This document shows positions 37,537 through 46,299 of a DNA stretch of 64,000 nt, one piece after another. Source of the stretch: Virgibacillus_P tibetensis (GTDB lineage: Bacteria; Bacillota; Bacilli; Bacillales; Amphibacillaceae); contig NZ_JARZFX010000005.1 in the NCBI RefSeq assembly GCF_036026595.1, positions 124,001-188,000 of the forward strand, in the 5' to 3' direction. The notes beneath the pieces are model-generated. The model saw only the letters and a list, made by a program, of their open reading frames with translations. It did no database searches and was not told the origin of the DNA. Position 1 is the first letter of the stretch. The number at the start of each line of letters is the position of its first letter. The translations under genes were made by a program, and so were the position numbers.

Positions 37537-39393
37537 TTGAACCTAAATAAACTAACAATTAATAATTATAAATCATTCGGGAATGATAGAAATATTTTAT
37601 ACCTTAATCAGTTTGTTACAGCTATAATAGGAAAAAATGAATCTGGGAAAAGTAACATCCTTGATGCCGTTGGAAATCTACCATACTTAGGTAAACCTAA
37701 TAAAAGTTATTACAGTAACAAAAATCGGGCAGCTAGTGGAATTGAGAAAATATCAATAGTTTTAGATTTGCAGCTCAATGAGAAGGAGATTAAACAATAT
37801 AGTGTAAAAGATACAAATACCGAACTTTTATTCACGAATGAATCAACAATTTCTATAAAAGGTGGTTTATCAGAAATAATAGCTCAGGATAACAGTTTGC
37901 TGGCTAGAATAGAAGAAATTGTTATAACTAAAGGAAATACAAAAATCTGGAATATAGGAAATAATGAACCAATCCGAAAACGACATACCTACATTTTAGA
38001 TAATTTGAAAGAAATATCATCGATAATATTATTAAATTTTAAGCAAGTGATTAACACACTAAAACAGCAAGTCAACAGATCGCATGATAAACATAAAGAA
38101 TTAATCAATACCTTAGATGAAATTAGCTCCATTCTCTCTAGCTATTATTCTTTACTTCCACGTATTTTTTATCGAGAACAAGATTTGCAACTTGAATATT
38201 CATATGATTTCGAGAAAGTAAAAGAAATTCTTAAACATAAGAATGATATTTTTTACCGATTATTAATTGCTGCGGGAATTAATGAAGAAGAGATGATAAG
38301 AGCTTTTGAAGAAAAAGTCGAAGGAGATAAACAAAACATTCGGGATGAAATTGAAGAAAAAATAATACGTAATATTGGTGAGAGGTTTAATGATTTTTAT
38401 ACACAAGAGACTGTTAAAATAAAGCCCCGATTTGAAGGGAACACTATAAAGTTTCGTGTTAATACTAATAATGGTAAAACAATGTTAATTACTGAAAGAA
38501 GTAATGGATTACGTTGGTACTTGAGTCTATTTATAGATATATTAGCTAATGATTTCGGAGATTCTCCTGTGATTTTTCTATTTGATGAACCTGGTGTTCA
38601 TTTACACGTAAATGCCCAAAAAGAGCTACTGGATTTATTTAACCACTTATCACATAAAGGGCATAAAGTAATTTATACCACTCATTCTCCTTCCATGATT
38701 GATGGTGAGAACATACTTAACATTCGAGTGGTAGAAAAAAATGATACTGGGAACACAGTGATTTTTAACAATTGTTATGACCAAAGGTTATCTTCTGAAT
38801 CCAAAATGGAAACCTTATCTCCTTTGCTCAAAGCAATCGGATCTGATTTAAAATTCAACTTAGGACCCCAAGTTTCTAAGGACAATATTCTCACTGAAGG
38901 CATTACAGACTATATGTACTTAAAAGCAATGTTGCACCATTTTCAAGTTAAGGAACCACCTAACATAATTCCTGTGGCTGGTGTTGAAAATATTAATAGA
39001 ATCGTTTCTATTCTTATGGGTTGGGGATGCGATTATAAAATTTTATTAGATTATGATAATGCAGGTAGAAAAGAATATAGTGTCTTAGTTGAAAAACTTG
39101 ATCCATCACTAAAAGAACATATTACATTTGTAAATGGAGGAAATGAGCCTTCTTTAGAAGACATGAAAACAGCCCCAATAACCATTGAAAACTTAATATC
39201 CGAAAATGATTTTAATAAATTGAATAACAAACTAAATAGAAAAAAGGATAATAAAGTGTTGGTTGCAAAAGAATTCTATGACAAAATTGTATCTGGACAG
39301 ATAGAACCTGAGCAACAAACTATTGAAGCATTTGAAAAGATATTGAAGAAGTTGAATGTACCTATTGGAAAGAATATATTCTTGGAAGTATAA
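37537..39393 (+). CDS. Stand-alone OLD-family ATP-dependent endonuclease
   Basis: 618 residues. The ATPase part has Walker A IGKNESGKSN (near residue 35), and the D-loop/Walker B FLFDEPGVHLHVNAQKELLD followed by a His switch (IYTTHSPSMIDG). The C-terminal Toprim module has the acidic ILTEGITDYMYLKAM and ILLDYDNAGR, which place Mg for nicking. The layout matches OLD and GajA, but no UvrD-like partner adjoins it, so it is not a typical Gabija pair. Start is the TTG at 37537, 8 bases after AGGGGGGG. The in-frame TTG at 37516 precedes this site. Phage defence is the likely role. Confidence 0.85.
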   Translation: MNLNKLTINNYKSFGNDRNILYLNQFVTAIIGKNESGKSNILDAVGNLPYLGKPNKSYYSNKNRAASGIEKISIVLDLQLNEKEIKQYSVKDTNTELLFTNESTISIKGGLSEIIAQDNSLLARIEEIVITKGNTKIWNIGNNEPIRKRHTYILDNLKEISSIILLNFKQVINTLKQQVNRSHDKHKELINTLDEISSILSSYYSLLPRIFYREQDLQLEYSYDFEKVKEILKHKNDIFYRLLIAAGINEEEMIRAFEEKVEGDKQNIRDEIEEKIIRNIGERFNDFYTQETVKIKPRFEGNTIKFRVNTNNGKTMLITERSNGLRWYLSLFIDILANDFGDSPVIFLFDEPGVHLHVNAQKELLDLFNHLSHKGHKVIYTTHSPSMIDGENILNIRVVEKNDTGNTVIFNNCYDQRLSSESKMETLSPLLKAIGSDLKFNLGPQVSKDNILTEGITDYMYLKAMLHHFQVKEPPNIIPVAGVENINRIVSILMGWGCDYKILLDYDNAGRKEYSVLVEKLDPSLKEHITFVNGGNEPSLEDMKTAPITIENLISENDFNKLNNKLNRKKDNKVLVAKEFYDKIVSGQIEPEQQTIEAFEKILKKLNVPIGKNIFLEV

Positions 39394-39443
39394 AATGTGA
39401 TATTTTTAATTTAATATTATTAGATATAAAGACAAATAGAATA

Positions 39444-39482
39444 AAAATCACAATGTTCATTTATCGACCATTGTGATTTTCT
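39444..39482 (+). terminator. Terminator of the OLD gene
   Basis: AAAATCACAATG and CATTGTGATTTT form a 12-bp stem around a 13-base loop, followed by CTT. Confidence 0.8.
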
Positions 39483-39900
39483 TCAATTACTTAAATTTTT
39501 CGGGTTAGCTTTTTATTTTCACTATCAATTTAGTTTCTTCATTATGTAATTAATGAAATCCCTTATATGATTCAAATTCTCCTTAATGAAATTGAACATC
39601 CTCAAAATAGTAGTGTAATGTTTTGAAACATTATTTTTTTATCTCTATAAACTATGATTTTGTAACACCTATCCATCGTCGGCTGTTTAGGATTTATGGA
39701 ATTCAAAAAACAACAGACCTTTAAATTAAGTCCACTTGATTTGGTTGAATCTAAAAATTGAGTTGATATTTCACTTTATCTAAGTGAATTTTTTATTGTT
39801 TCTTCATGTTATACCACAGTCCTAGTTAATAACTTTTGTTTCCTCACCATGTTTTTGTAAACAAAATTTCAGATGAGTCTTGTATTAAAAATTTTTTATC
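39483..39900. other. Convergent intergenic region
   Basis: No gene, repeat or RNA seen in this AT-rich spacer between the OLD and DUF4238 genes. Confidence 0.4.
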
Positions 39901-40791
39901 CTATCCCTTACTTTTTCGCATATCTTCTACAAGTCTTTTAAGTAGCTTCTCGTTTGGTGAATATAGATTTCTGTTAGCTTGCATTATCGTTAGTAGGTTC
40001 TGTGTACGGACTTGCGAGCTGTTAAATTTAAAATTAATAACTTTGCTCCCTTTACCGGTAATAACTAATAGAAAATCAGAAGTTAATGGAAAAAACTTAT
40101 TTGTGTTAATTAAACCATACCCCTCCCATTCTGCTACATCTTTAACTTTTAGCATACAGTATGGATTATCACTGGTTATAAACCGAGATTTTGTAGGTGC
40201 CTTGACTATTACCCAGTTTTGATTATTTATAAAACTGATCATCTTGTCTGCAAAATCGAACATAAACTTGAGACTATGACCCTTTGGGACACTTACACCA
40301 TACTCTCCTTCGTCAACAATTCTTTCAAGTTCAGCCAATTCTGCTTTCGACATATTATCCATGTCTTTTAATGTTCCTGTGTTCTTCCTATATAAAAACT
40401 CAAATTGAACTCTTGTTTTGTGAAATTTAGTAACCATAGAATTATAATTTTCTCGTTGAGCTGGGGTTCTTAGATGTTGAAACGCTATGAAGGTAGATAA
40501 GTTTAATCTATCTTCATCTGAAAATAGTTTACTATTTTCAATCTTATTAATCACATTTACATATTTACTATCTACTTCATTTGCTAAGAAGTGTTCTATA
40601 AATGGATCCTTGATTCCATCATGCTCGATAGTATAAAAATGCTTTCCATATCCTGTACTCTGTGGTCTCTGTTTTCGAAATTGGTTAGTTTTTATATCGT
40701 ATATATGTAAATAATTTTCCTCGTCTGAGAATTTTTGCAGGTAAGTCTGTGGAACATAGTGTTGCTTCTTAGGAATGTTACTACTACTCAT
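39901..40791 (-). CDS. DUF4238-domain protein
   Basis: 296 residues. The signature start is PKKQHYVPQTYLQKFS, then YDIKTNQFRK and TGYGKHFYTIE, typical of DUF4238. The middle contains FIAFQHLRTPAQRENYN and the end is basic (LLKRLVEDMRKSKG). Family function is unknown. Members are frequent in islands with defence genes. Start after GAAGGGGAAG. It stands alone, convergent with the OLD gene. Confidence 0.8.
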   Translation of the reverse strand: MSSSNIPKKQHYVPQTYLQKFSDEENYLHIYDIKTNQFRKQRPQSTGYGKHFYTIEHDGIKDPFIEHFLANEVDSKYVNVINKIENSKLFSDEDRLNLSTFIAFQHLRTPAQRENYNSMVTKFHKTRVQFEFLYRKNTGTLKDMDNMSKAELAELERIVDEGEYGVSVPKGHSLKFMFDFADKMISFINNQNWVIVKAPTKSRFITSDNPYCMLKVKDVAEWEGYGLINTNKFFPLTSDFLLVITGKGSKVINFKFNSSQVRTQNLLTIMQANRNLYSPNEKLLKRLVEDMRKSKG

Positions 40792-40912
40792 ATAAACTTC
40801 CCCTTCAATATTAACTATATTAATCCAGTAACTTATTAAATTATATCACCAATAATATAAACCTTTTAATAAAGCAGAACCTATATGTTTTTTAAAATCT
40901 CCTCCATTTGAT

Positions 40913-41388
40913 TACTGCCATTGAAAAGCACCACCTCTGCCATATTATTTACCATCGAATGACATTAAATTTACCACCGAATGCCATGCTGTTTACCAAC
41001 TCAGCAACTCACTAGAGTAATTCACTATCTTAACCACAGGTTTAGCTGCTTGCCCTTGACCGCCGTGCCACTTCTTAGTGATTACTGGAAGGGGTCGGGG
41101 CCCCGCCAGCGGAACTTAGAAGTGATTGTTCGTGGTACGCTACTGATGCGGATGGAGCCCTAAAGGCTGTTTTTTTCGCCATCCGCCATCAAAACCACTA
41201 CCACGGACACAAACAAGGTCAAGGGTGGTGGTTTTTTTTGCAAAATCAATATCAAAGCACGCTGGCTCACTCTATGGCATCGTGTAGAATTTATGTTTTT
41301 GTTGGTACACCATTTGGCAAAGGGTGGTAAATTTCTTGTCACTTAGTGGTAAATAACATGTCAAGGGTGGTAAATTCTGATGGCAGTA
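40913..41388. mobile_element. Miniature or decayed IS21-like element with TTTACCA-repeat ends
   Basis: Ends TACTGCCAT... and ...ATGGCAGTA are inverted. Inside each end several TTTACCA words are spaced by about 20 bases, interspersed with TGACA/TGCCA. IS21 relatives have such repeated transposase-binding words at the ends. The 476 bases carry no istA or istB reading frame, only a 170-base core with a hairpin GGGGTCGGGGCCCC. Flanking duplications were not identified. Confidence 0.6.
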
Positions 41389-41563
41389 TTCACCATTTTC
41401 ATTTAAAAGATTGGTATAATTTCAAACCATAAATCAAAATGTTATAATTAATTTAAAAAGGGCTCCAATATCTTCATATAGATCTGATCTTTTAGCAACG
41501 ACTAAATATAGTTTAAGATTAAGTTGATGAATTAAAATTATAAAGTGAATTGGGGAGAATTCT

Positions 41564-42133
41564 TTGGATACAAATCAAACAAAACCATATCGTATAATTG
41601 CTGAGAGTATTCCTTTCGAACATGAACAAAAGGAAAAAATATTTAAGACTTTCTTTGCAGTTTCTGACTATAACAAAAAGCACCCCAATCCTGGGGCATG
41701 TCATCTGGTCTCCAGCATTTTTCATGTCTTGCTTAATGAACAAAAAATTGAAAATCAACTTTGTATCGGAGAAGTAAAAACTGGTTCTCAATATTTTGAT
41801 CACTCTTGGATAGAAATTGATGATAGGGTTTTCGATATCGCCATTCAACTGACATTAGATGAATCTAGAAATGCTCCGGCCTATGCAGGATATGATTTGC
41901 AAACCGAAGTTAATCCCGAAAGGATTTACGGATCTGTATCACCGACCGGTTTTGATAGAGATGCAAAGCAACTTTTGAAAACTCCTTTTGTAAAATACAT
42001 GAATGAGTATCCCCATTTTAGAGAAGGTGCATGGAAGATTGTTAAAGTTATTGGTAAAGAACTCCGATTGAAATTGGATATAAACGAACTTAGAAAAAAA
42101 TATAAGGAAACACAGAGAACCTTAAAAAAATAA
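41564..42133 (+). CDS. Papain-fold/transglutaminase-like small protein
   Basis: 189 residues, TTG start 7 bases after GGGGAG. A Cys-His-Asp arrangement is visible: HPNPGACHLVSSIFHVLLNE (Cys), FDHSWIEIDDRVFDIAIQ (His then Asp), as in lasso-peptide B proteins and other transglutaminase-fold proteins that act as proteases or peptide modifiers. No partner precursor gene was seen. Function cannot be assigned further. Confidence 0.55.
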   Translation: MDTNQTKPYRIIAESIPFEHEQKEKIFKTFFAVSDYNKKHPNPGACHLVSSIFHVLLNEQKIENQLCIGEVKTGSQYFDHSWIEIDDRVFDIAIQLTLDESRNAPAYAGYDLQTEVNPERIYGSVSPTGFDRDAKQLLKTPFVKYMNEYPHFREGAWKIVKVIGKELRLKLDINELRKKYKETQRTLKK

Positions 42134-42206
42134 TATTCTTCCGAGGATAAGATAAAGGACTAATAAACTAGTCCTTTTTCCTTTTAACACCTATCAACCA
42201 AACTTT

Positions 42207-43268
42207 TTATTTTTGTTTACTCATGTTTCCCATTGTCTTTAAAAGTATCTTTCGTATTGTAACTATTAACTTTTTAATCTCTGTAATAGCCTTTTCGGTC
42301 ACAATCTGTCTAGTCAAGCATGTTTGCAATAGGCTATCGACACGACTCAATGCCATCAAAGCCTCATTAAAGAAGCTAAACTTCTTCAAGATATATAATT
42401 GATGAGCTTCTGCAATGTTGGCAACACATGATGTTGCATATTTTCTCATTCTATATACAATATCCTTTTCCTTCCGGAATTCTTGGACGCTAGTCATTTC
42501 ATAGACCTTCTCTACTAATATCAAGGCTTCCTCATAGGCGGTAAAGTTTCTCACATCTGGTGTATACGGATTTGGTAACTCCTTCTCTTCTCCCTCTTTC
42601 TTTATTATGTTGGACATTGTTCTTGTTAAGATAGATACTACCTGTTTAACTAGATTATCTAACTCTTCAAATTGATTTTGAGAGATATATTGTTGTTTCA
42701 CCGATATTTCCAGCCATGCAGAGGTCTCCTTTGCCGATCCAATAGCATCACTATAATTTTTAAATTTCTCTCTAACATAAATTTGTTCTGCTATCTCAAT
42801 ACTTTTTTTGATGGAGTTTGCACTCCGTCCTATCTGATCTACTATATTGTATTCGTAAGACGGGAAATTTCTGCAAAGGTCGAAAATCTTCTCTTCTAGT
42901 TCTTTAGCTTTCTGATAACCACTGAATTTTTTCACATCTCTTATCTCTAAAAACTGTTGTTTTTTATCCTGAAAGTGTAAGTCTTTTTGAGGTATTTCGT
43001 AGGAATTTGGTTGAGGGGTTTGGTTTGAAGGCTTTAAATCGAAGTGTGCATTGAGATTATCGTAAACTTGATTTGCTCTATACTTATTCAAAAAGGAATC
43101 AATGACAATCTTCTCGAATTCAGTATTATCTTTCATGTCTTTAAGAATCCAAATTAGTCCTTTTTCTGCGAGGTACTTTAATTTATCACCAACGTCCATA
43201 ATGCTGTAATTAGACAACTCTCTTTCATTTCGATACCAACCTTGTATTTGTTCTACTACTTGATTCAT
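42207..43268 (-). CDS. Tandem four-helix-bundle protein (S23/bAvd-like duplication)
   Basis: 353 residues. After an N-terminal ~90-residue unique part, two copies of the four-helix (S23-type) fold follow at residues ~110-225 (YQKAKELEEKIFDLCRNFPS) and ~238-345 (YEEALILVEKVYEMTSVQEF). Each has the D-x-x-x-R/RRSANSI-like core, as in DQIGRSANSIKKSIEIAEQI and MRKYATSCVANIAEAHQLYI. Such bundles bind nucleic acid or accompany reverse transcriptases in diversity-generating retroelements, but no reverse transcriptase is nearby. The fused double form is unusual. Good AAAGGAGA site. Confidence 0.7.
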   Translation of the reverse strand: MNQVVEQIQGWYRNERELSNYSIMDVGDKLKYLAEKGLIWILKDMKDNTEFEKIVIDSFLNKYRANQVYDNLNAHFDLKPSNQTPQPNSYEIPQKDLHFQDKKQQFLEIRDVKKFSGYQKAKELEEKIFDLCRNFPSYEYNIVDQIGRSANSIKKSIEIAEQIYVREKFKNYSDAIGSAKETSAWLEISVKQQYISQNQFEELDNLVKQVVSILTRTMSNIIKKEGEEKELPNPYTPDVRNFTAYEEALILVEKVYEMTSVQEFRKEKDIVYRMRKYATSCVANIAEAHQLYILKKFSFFNEALMALSRVDSLLQTCLTRQIVTEKAITEIKKLIVTIRKILLKTMGNMSKQK

Positions 43269-43457
43269 TTTATATCATCTCCTTTATGATTGATAAATAG
43301 AGGATAAGGAACCTTAGCTTACAGGAAATTAGTTCCGTTATCCCTTTTGCGATTGTGAATAGAATTTACATTGAAAGTTAAATTTTCCTGGTGAAGAACT
43401 ATTGTAGAGTCATTGAAGGTTTATTGCGATTTCACTTTCACTATTCGTTCCCTTGAT

Positions 43458-43889
43458 TTATTTCAAACTAAGATCCCAAATTAACTCCTCCGTTTCATTC
43501 AATGATAAGGTTTGAAATGCTGGAAAAATACGATTAATCCTAGAACGATTTGTTTTACTATAACTGTCATAAGTCCTTTCAATAGTAGTATAGAAAACCT
43601 TATGTTCTCCTTCAGATGTGATAAAAATATCTTTGTAGACTTCTATATTACCGTCTACTCCTCTTTCATGAAATATCACATCTTGATAAGCAAGATACCC
43701 CGTTAGGGTCTCTCCATTATCATCCAGATAGACTACCTTATTATCATACTCCTGATTTTCTCCAGTACCGTATTTAATGATTGGTTTACATTCAACAGTT
43801 TCTAATGCTTTAGTAATTAATTCATCCATGCTTTCTGGCATCCAGGAGTTCTTATTATCCACAGAGTACTCAACAACATTATTATTCAT
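43458..43889 (-). CDS. Hypothetical protein A of a paralogous pair, 143 residues
   Basis: Start after AGAGGAGAG. Contains KVVYLDDNGETLTGYLAYQD, then EGEHKVFYTTIERTYDS, and ends TLSLNETEELIWDLSLK. The order (DxxGxxLxGYL, GExxxFxxxxExxY, xTLsxxE) is shared with the 44045-44464 protein, so the two are diverged paralogues. Function unknown. Confidence 0.65.
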   Translation of the reverse strand: MNNNVVEYSVDNKNSWMPESMDELITKALETVECKPIIKYGTGENQEYDNKVVYLDDNGETLTGYLAYQDVIFHERGVDGNIEVYKDIFITSEGEHKVFYTTIERTYDSYSKTNRSRINRIFPAFQTLSLNETEELIWDLSLK

Positions 43890-44044
43890 AATATATCTCT
43901 CCTCTTCTAATTTTTTTGTTTTATCTTCGTTATCTCTATTCTAATATCTTTCCACTTAACTGAAACGTTTTTAAGGTTCGACCATGTTTGAGGTCGTTCC
44001 AATCATGTAGCACAACTTATTCCATAGAAGGCATAAGTGAATTT

Positions 44045-44464
44045 TTAAAGTTTTCCTGTTAGTATGCCAATTATAGATGCAAATTCCTTTTCGGTTAATG
44101 TTTGATCCGCTGCCAATTCCCGATTTGAAAAGGTAAAGCATGTATCCGATTCCTCAAAATAATCTTCAATATGGTTGAAGAGTAATAACTCTCCATTCTC
44201 CAGTAGAAAAACCTCTTTTTTCACGAACAATGATTTAGTTTCATGATCGTAATTCACAATGTCATAACTATTTAATAGGTATCCTTTTAGATAGTCATCA
44301 TTTACTTGAATGTATTTGATCTCATCAACTATCCATTTTTCTTCAGCTTTCTCTAAGTAGATAGGTTCGAATGTCGTTCTTTGGGCTAAGTCTAGTAGCT
44401 CGCTACTTAATACCTCTTTAATATTCGTTAAAACATTTACGATTTCTGATGTAGTTTGTGTCAT
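44045..44464 (-). CDS. Hypothetical protein B of a paralogous pair, 139 residues
   Basis: ATG at 44464, 8 bases after AAAGGAG. Contains KYIQVNDDYLKGYLLNSYDI, then LLENGELLLFNHIEDYFEES, and ends TLTEKEFASIIGILTGKL, parallel to the neighbouring 143-residue protein. Small, acidic, beta-rich. These two and the tandem four-helix protein are transcribed leftward in series and may be one system. Confidence 0.65.
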   Translation of the reverse strand: MTQTTSEIVNVLTNIKEVLSSELLDLAQRTTFEPIYLEKAEEKWIVDEIKYIQVNDDYLKGYLLNSYDIVNYDHETKSLFVKKEVFLLENGELLLFNHIEDYFEESDTCFTFSNRELAADQTLTEKEFASIIGILTGKL

Positions 44465-44961
44465 TCTCATTTCTCCTTTTTAGTTGGTATATGTAAATTT
44501 AATTGAGCAGCTCTTGCAATTGACTAATTCATGTCTCTTCCCCCTCGTATCTTTTCTTTCGTTCTATGATTTCATTGTATCTAGTCACTGGCATTAAAAG
44601 GTGGCCTGTCAAGTCACATTCAAAGTTTTTCAGATAAAACTTTAAGAAAGCAATATAAATCTCAAAAGAGATACTGCATTACCCCCTTCTTTCTAGTTCT
44701 ACTCCTTTCCTTCAGTTGATAAATTCATTCTATTATCTTGCTACCAAATTATATAATTTTAATTGTTCAACTATGTCTGAACACCAGTTTTACCTATTTG
44801 AATTTCTTAAATATGATCAGAGTAATGAAAGATCCTAGATATGAAACTTATGAAAATATCATATTAACTCGAACATAATTTATATGATTTTTCTTATATT
44901 TATTAAAGAACTGCATAGTATAAAGATGTTAAAACTATTAAAGAAAAGGAAGTGGTTTAGA
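44465..44961. other. Divergent region upstream of the partition genes
   Basis: About 490 bases without a gene. It should hold the promoter of the actin-like gene and possibly its centromere, but I see no clear iterons. Confidence 0.4.
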
Positions 44962-45933
44962 TTGAGAGAAACATTTTTGGTAGCCGTTGATTGCGGTAAA
45001 TATAACACTAAAGCTATAGGACGGTACAAGGGGAAGACCTATACGACAACTTTTCGCACCAAAATGCAACAAGTATCAAGATTAGGCGTAGAAATTCAAC
45101 CAGATTCTTATCATGTAGAATTCTACGGAAATGAGTACCTCTTAGGAGATATGGTCAGTGAAGACTATTCTGACTTCTCCTTAAACAAAGCCTCTCGAAT
45201 TCACCAATTAGCTATTTACACAGCCATAACTCAACTTCTCCAAAAAGCAAAAGTCCCTACTAATGTAGATATTCGTTTAGCTGTTAATGTCCCTATTACA
45301 ACCTACAAAGATTCTATCCAAAAGGAAAACTTTAAACAGATGATAGAAAAACGTGGACATACTATTCACTTAATGGTCAATGAAAAGGCGTTTTCCGTCG
45401 AATTGTCAAATGTCACCTTAGCCTTCGAAGGAATGGGAGAGATTTATGCTAAGTCAGAAGAATACAAAAATAAAAATACAATCATTATTGACTTAGGAGG
45501 ATTAAACACCACGTTCTGTACCTTCAAAGGAATTCAACCTCTAATTAATACCATGGTTGTTTCAGACTTGGGTATGAATGTCTTAAAAGGGAAAATAGGA
45601 AAGGCAATCAGCGAACGTTACGGAATGACTGTTTCATCAGATGATTTGGAACAAGTTCTACGAAATGGTTACTTTGCTAGTAGAGGAGAAATCTATGAAG
45701 ATAGCAAGGTAATGATAGAGGAAATGAAGTTAGAGCACCTTCAACAAATCATTCAATTCGCTAAGTCCCGTGGATACACCTTTAACATGAACGACATTCA
45801 TTTTGTTGGTGGTGGTGCAATTACACTTAGAAGGTACATCAAACAGGAATTCCCACATGCACTCATCATGGATAATCCTCAGTACTCCAACTGTCTATCA
45901 TTCCTTAAAATCCTGGAGATAAAGAATGGCTAA
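44962..45933 (+). CDS. ParM/Alp-type actin-like plasmid partition protein
   Basis: 323 residues from TTG 44962 (AGGAAGTGG about 8 bases upstream). Actin-family motifs are visible: phosphate 1 VAVDCGKYNTKAIG, phosphate 2 TIIIDLGGLNTTFC, adenosine motif IHFVGGGAITL. The fold resembles ParM/Alp7A proteins that push plasmid copies apart. The next gene overlaps its end by 8 bases and encodes a small ribbon-helix-helix-like protein, the usual ParR partner. This is a plasmid function, so the region may be an integrated plasmid or mobile island. Confidence 0.8.
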   Translation: MRETFLVAVDCGKYNTKAIGRYKGKTYTTTFRTKMQQVSRLGVEIQPDSYHVEFYGNEYLLGDMVSEDYSDFSLNKASRIHQLAIYTAITQLLQKAKVPTNVDIRLAVNVPITTYKDSIQKENFKQMIEKRGHTIHLMVNEKAFSVELSNVTLAFEGMGEIYAKSEEYKNKNTIIIDLGGLNTTFCTFKGIQPLINTMVVSDLGMNVLKGKIGKAISERYGMTVSSDDLEQVLRNGYFASRGEIYEDSKVMIEEMKLEHLQQIIQFAKSRGYTFNMNDIHFVGGGAITLRRYIKQEFPHALIMDNPQYSNCLSFLKILEIKNG

Positions 45934-46210
45934 TACTAGGTTTACCATTAGCATCCCTTCAAAGGACTGGGAATTAAGCCAGTTTATGGAGAAAAAGCTC
46001 AATCATAATGGCATAAGTTTGAGTGCCTACATTAGGGAGTTGATTCGAAAGGATATGGACAGTCAAGAAAATACTGAACTTGAACAAATCTATACGTATG
46101 TAATGAAGAGGATCACTGAAGAGGGATATTTAGTGAATGACCAAGGTGCTACTAAAGTAAATAGTCTTATTGACGAAGCAGACAAGGATATTATCATGGA
46201 CCTCTTCTAA
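45926..46210 (+). CDS. Ribbon-helix-helix ParR-like partner of the actin-like protein
   Basis: 94 residues. The N-terminal half ANTRFTISIPSKDWELSQFM and the following helices LSAYIRELIRKDM have the strand-helix-helix pattern of RHH DNA-binding adaptors. The C-terminal half is acidic, as in filament-contacting tails. Overlaps the upstream gene by 8 bases, so translation is coupled. It would bind the centromere and link it to the filament. Confidence 0.75.
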   Translation: MANTRFTISIPSKDWELSQFMEKKLNHNGISLSAYIRELIRKDMDSQENTELEQIYTYVMKRITEEGYLVNDQGATKVNSLIDEADKDIIMDLF

Positions 46211-46223
46211 TAGTTATCACAAC

Positions 46224-46250
46224 AAAAAGGACCTTTTTTGGTCCTTTTTA
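46224..46250 (+). terminator. Terminator after the partition genes
   Basis: AAAAAGGACC and GGTCCTTTTT form a 10-bp stem with the loop TTTTTT, 13 bases after the stop codon. Confidence 0.85.
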
Positions 46251-46299
46251 CATGGGTGAAGCTCTATTTAAGGCTTTTTAAATAACAGGGACTCTCTTG

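Noticed and set aside
37537..39393. Gabija system
   Set aside because: No UvrD-type GajB gene follows. The next gene is DUF4238 on the other strand.
41564..42133. Lasso-peptide or other RiPP cluster around the papain-fold-like gene
   Set aside because: No precursor, cyclase or transporter gene is adjacent.
42207..43268. Diversity-generating retroelement because of the Avd-like fold
   Set aside because: No reverse transcriptase, template repeat or variable repeat is visible in the window.
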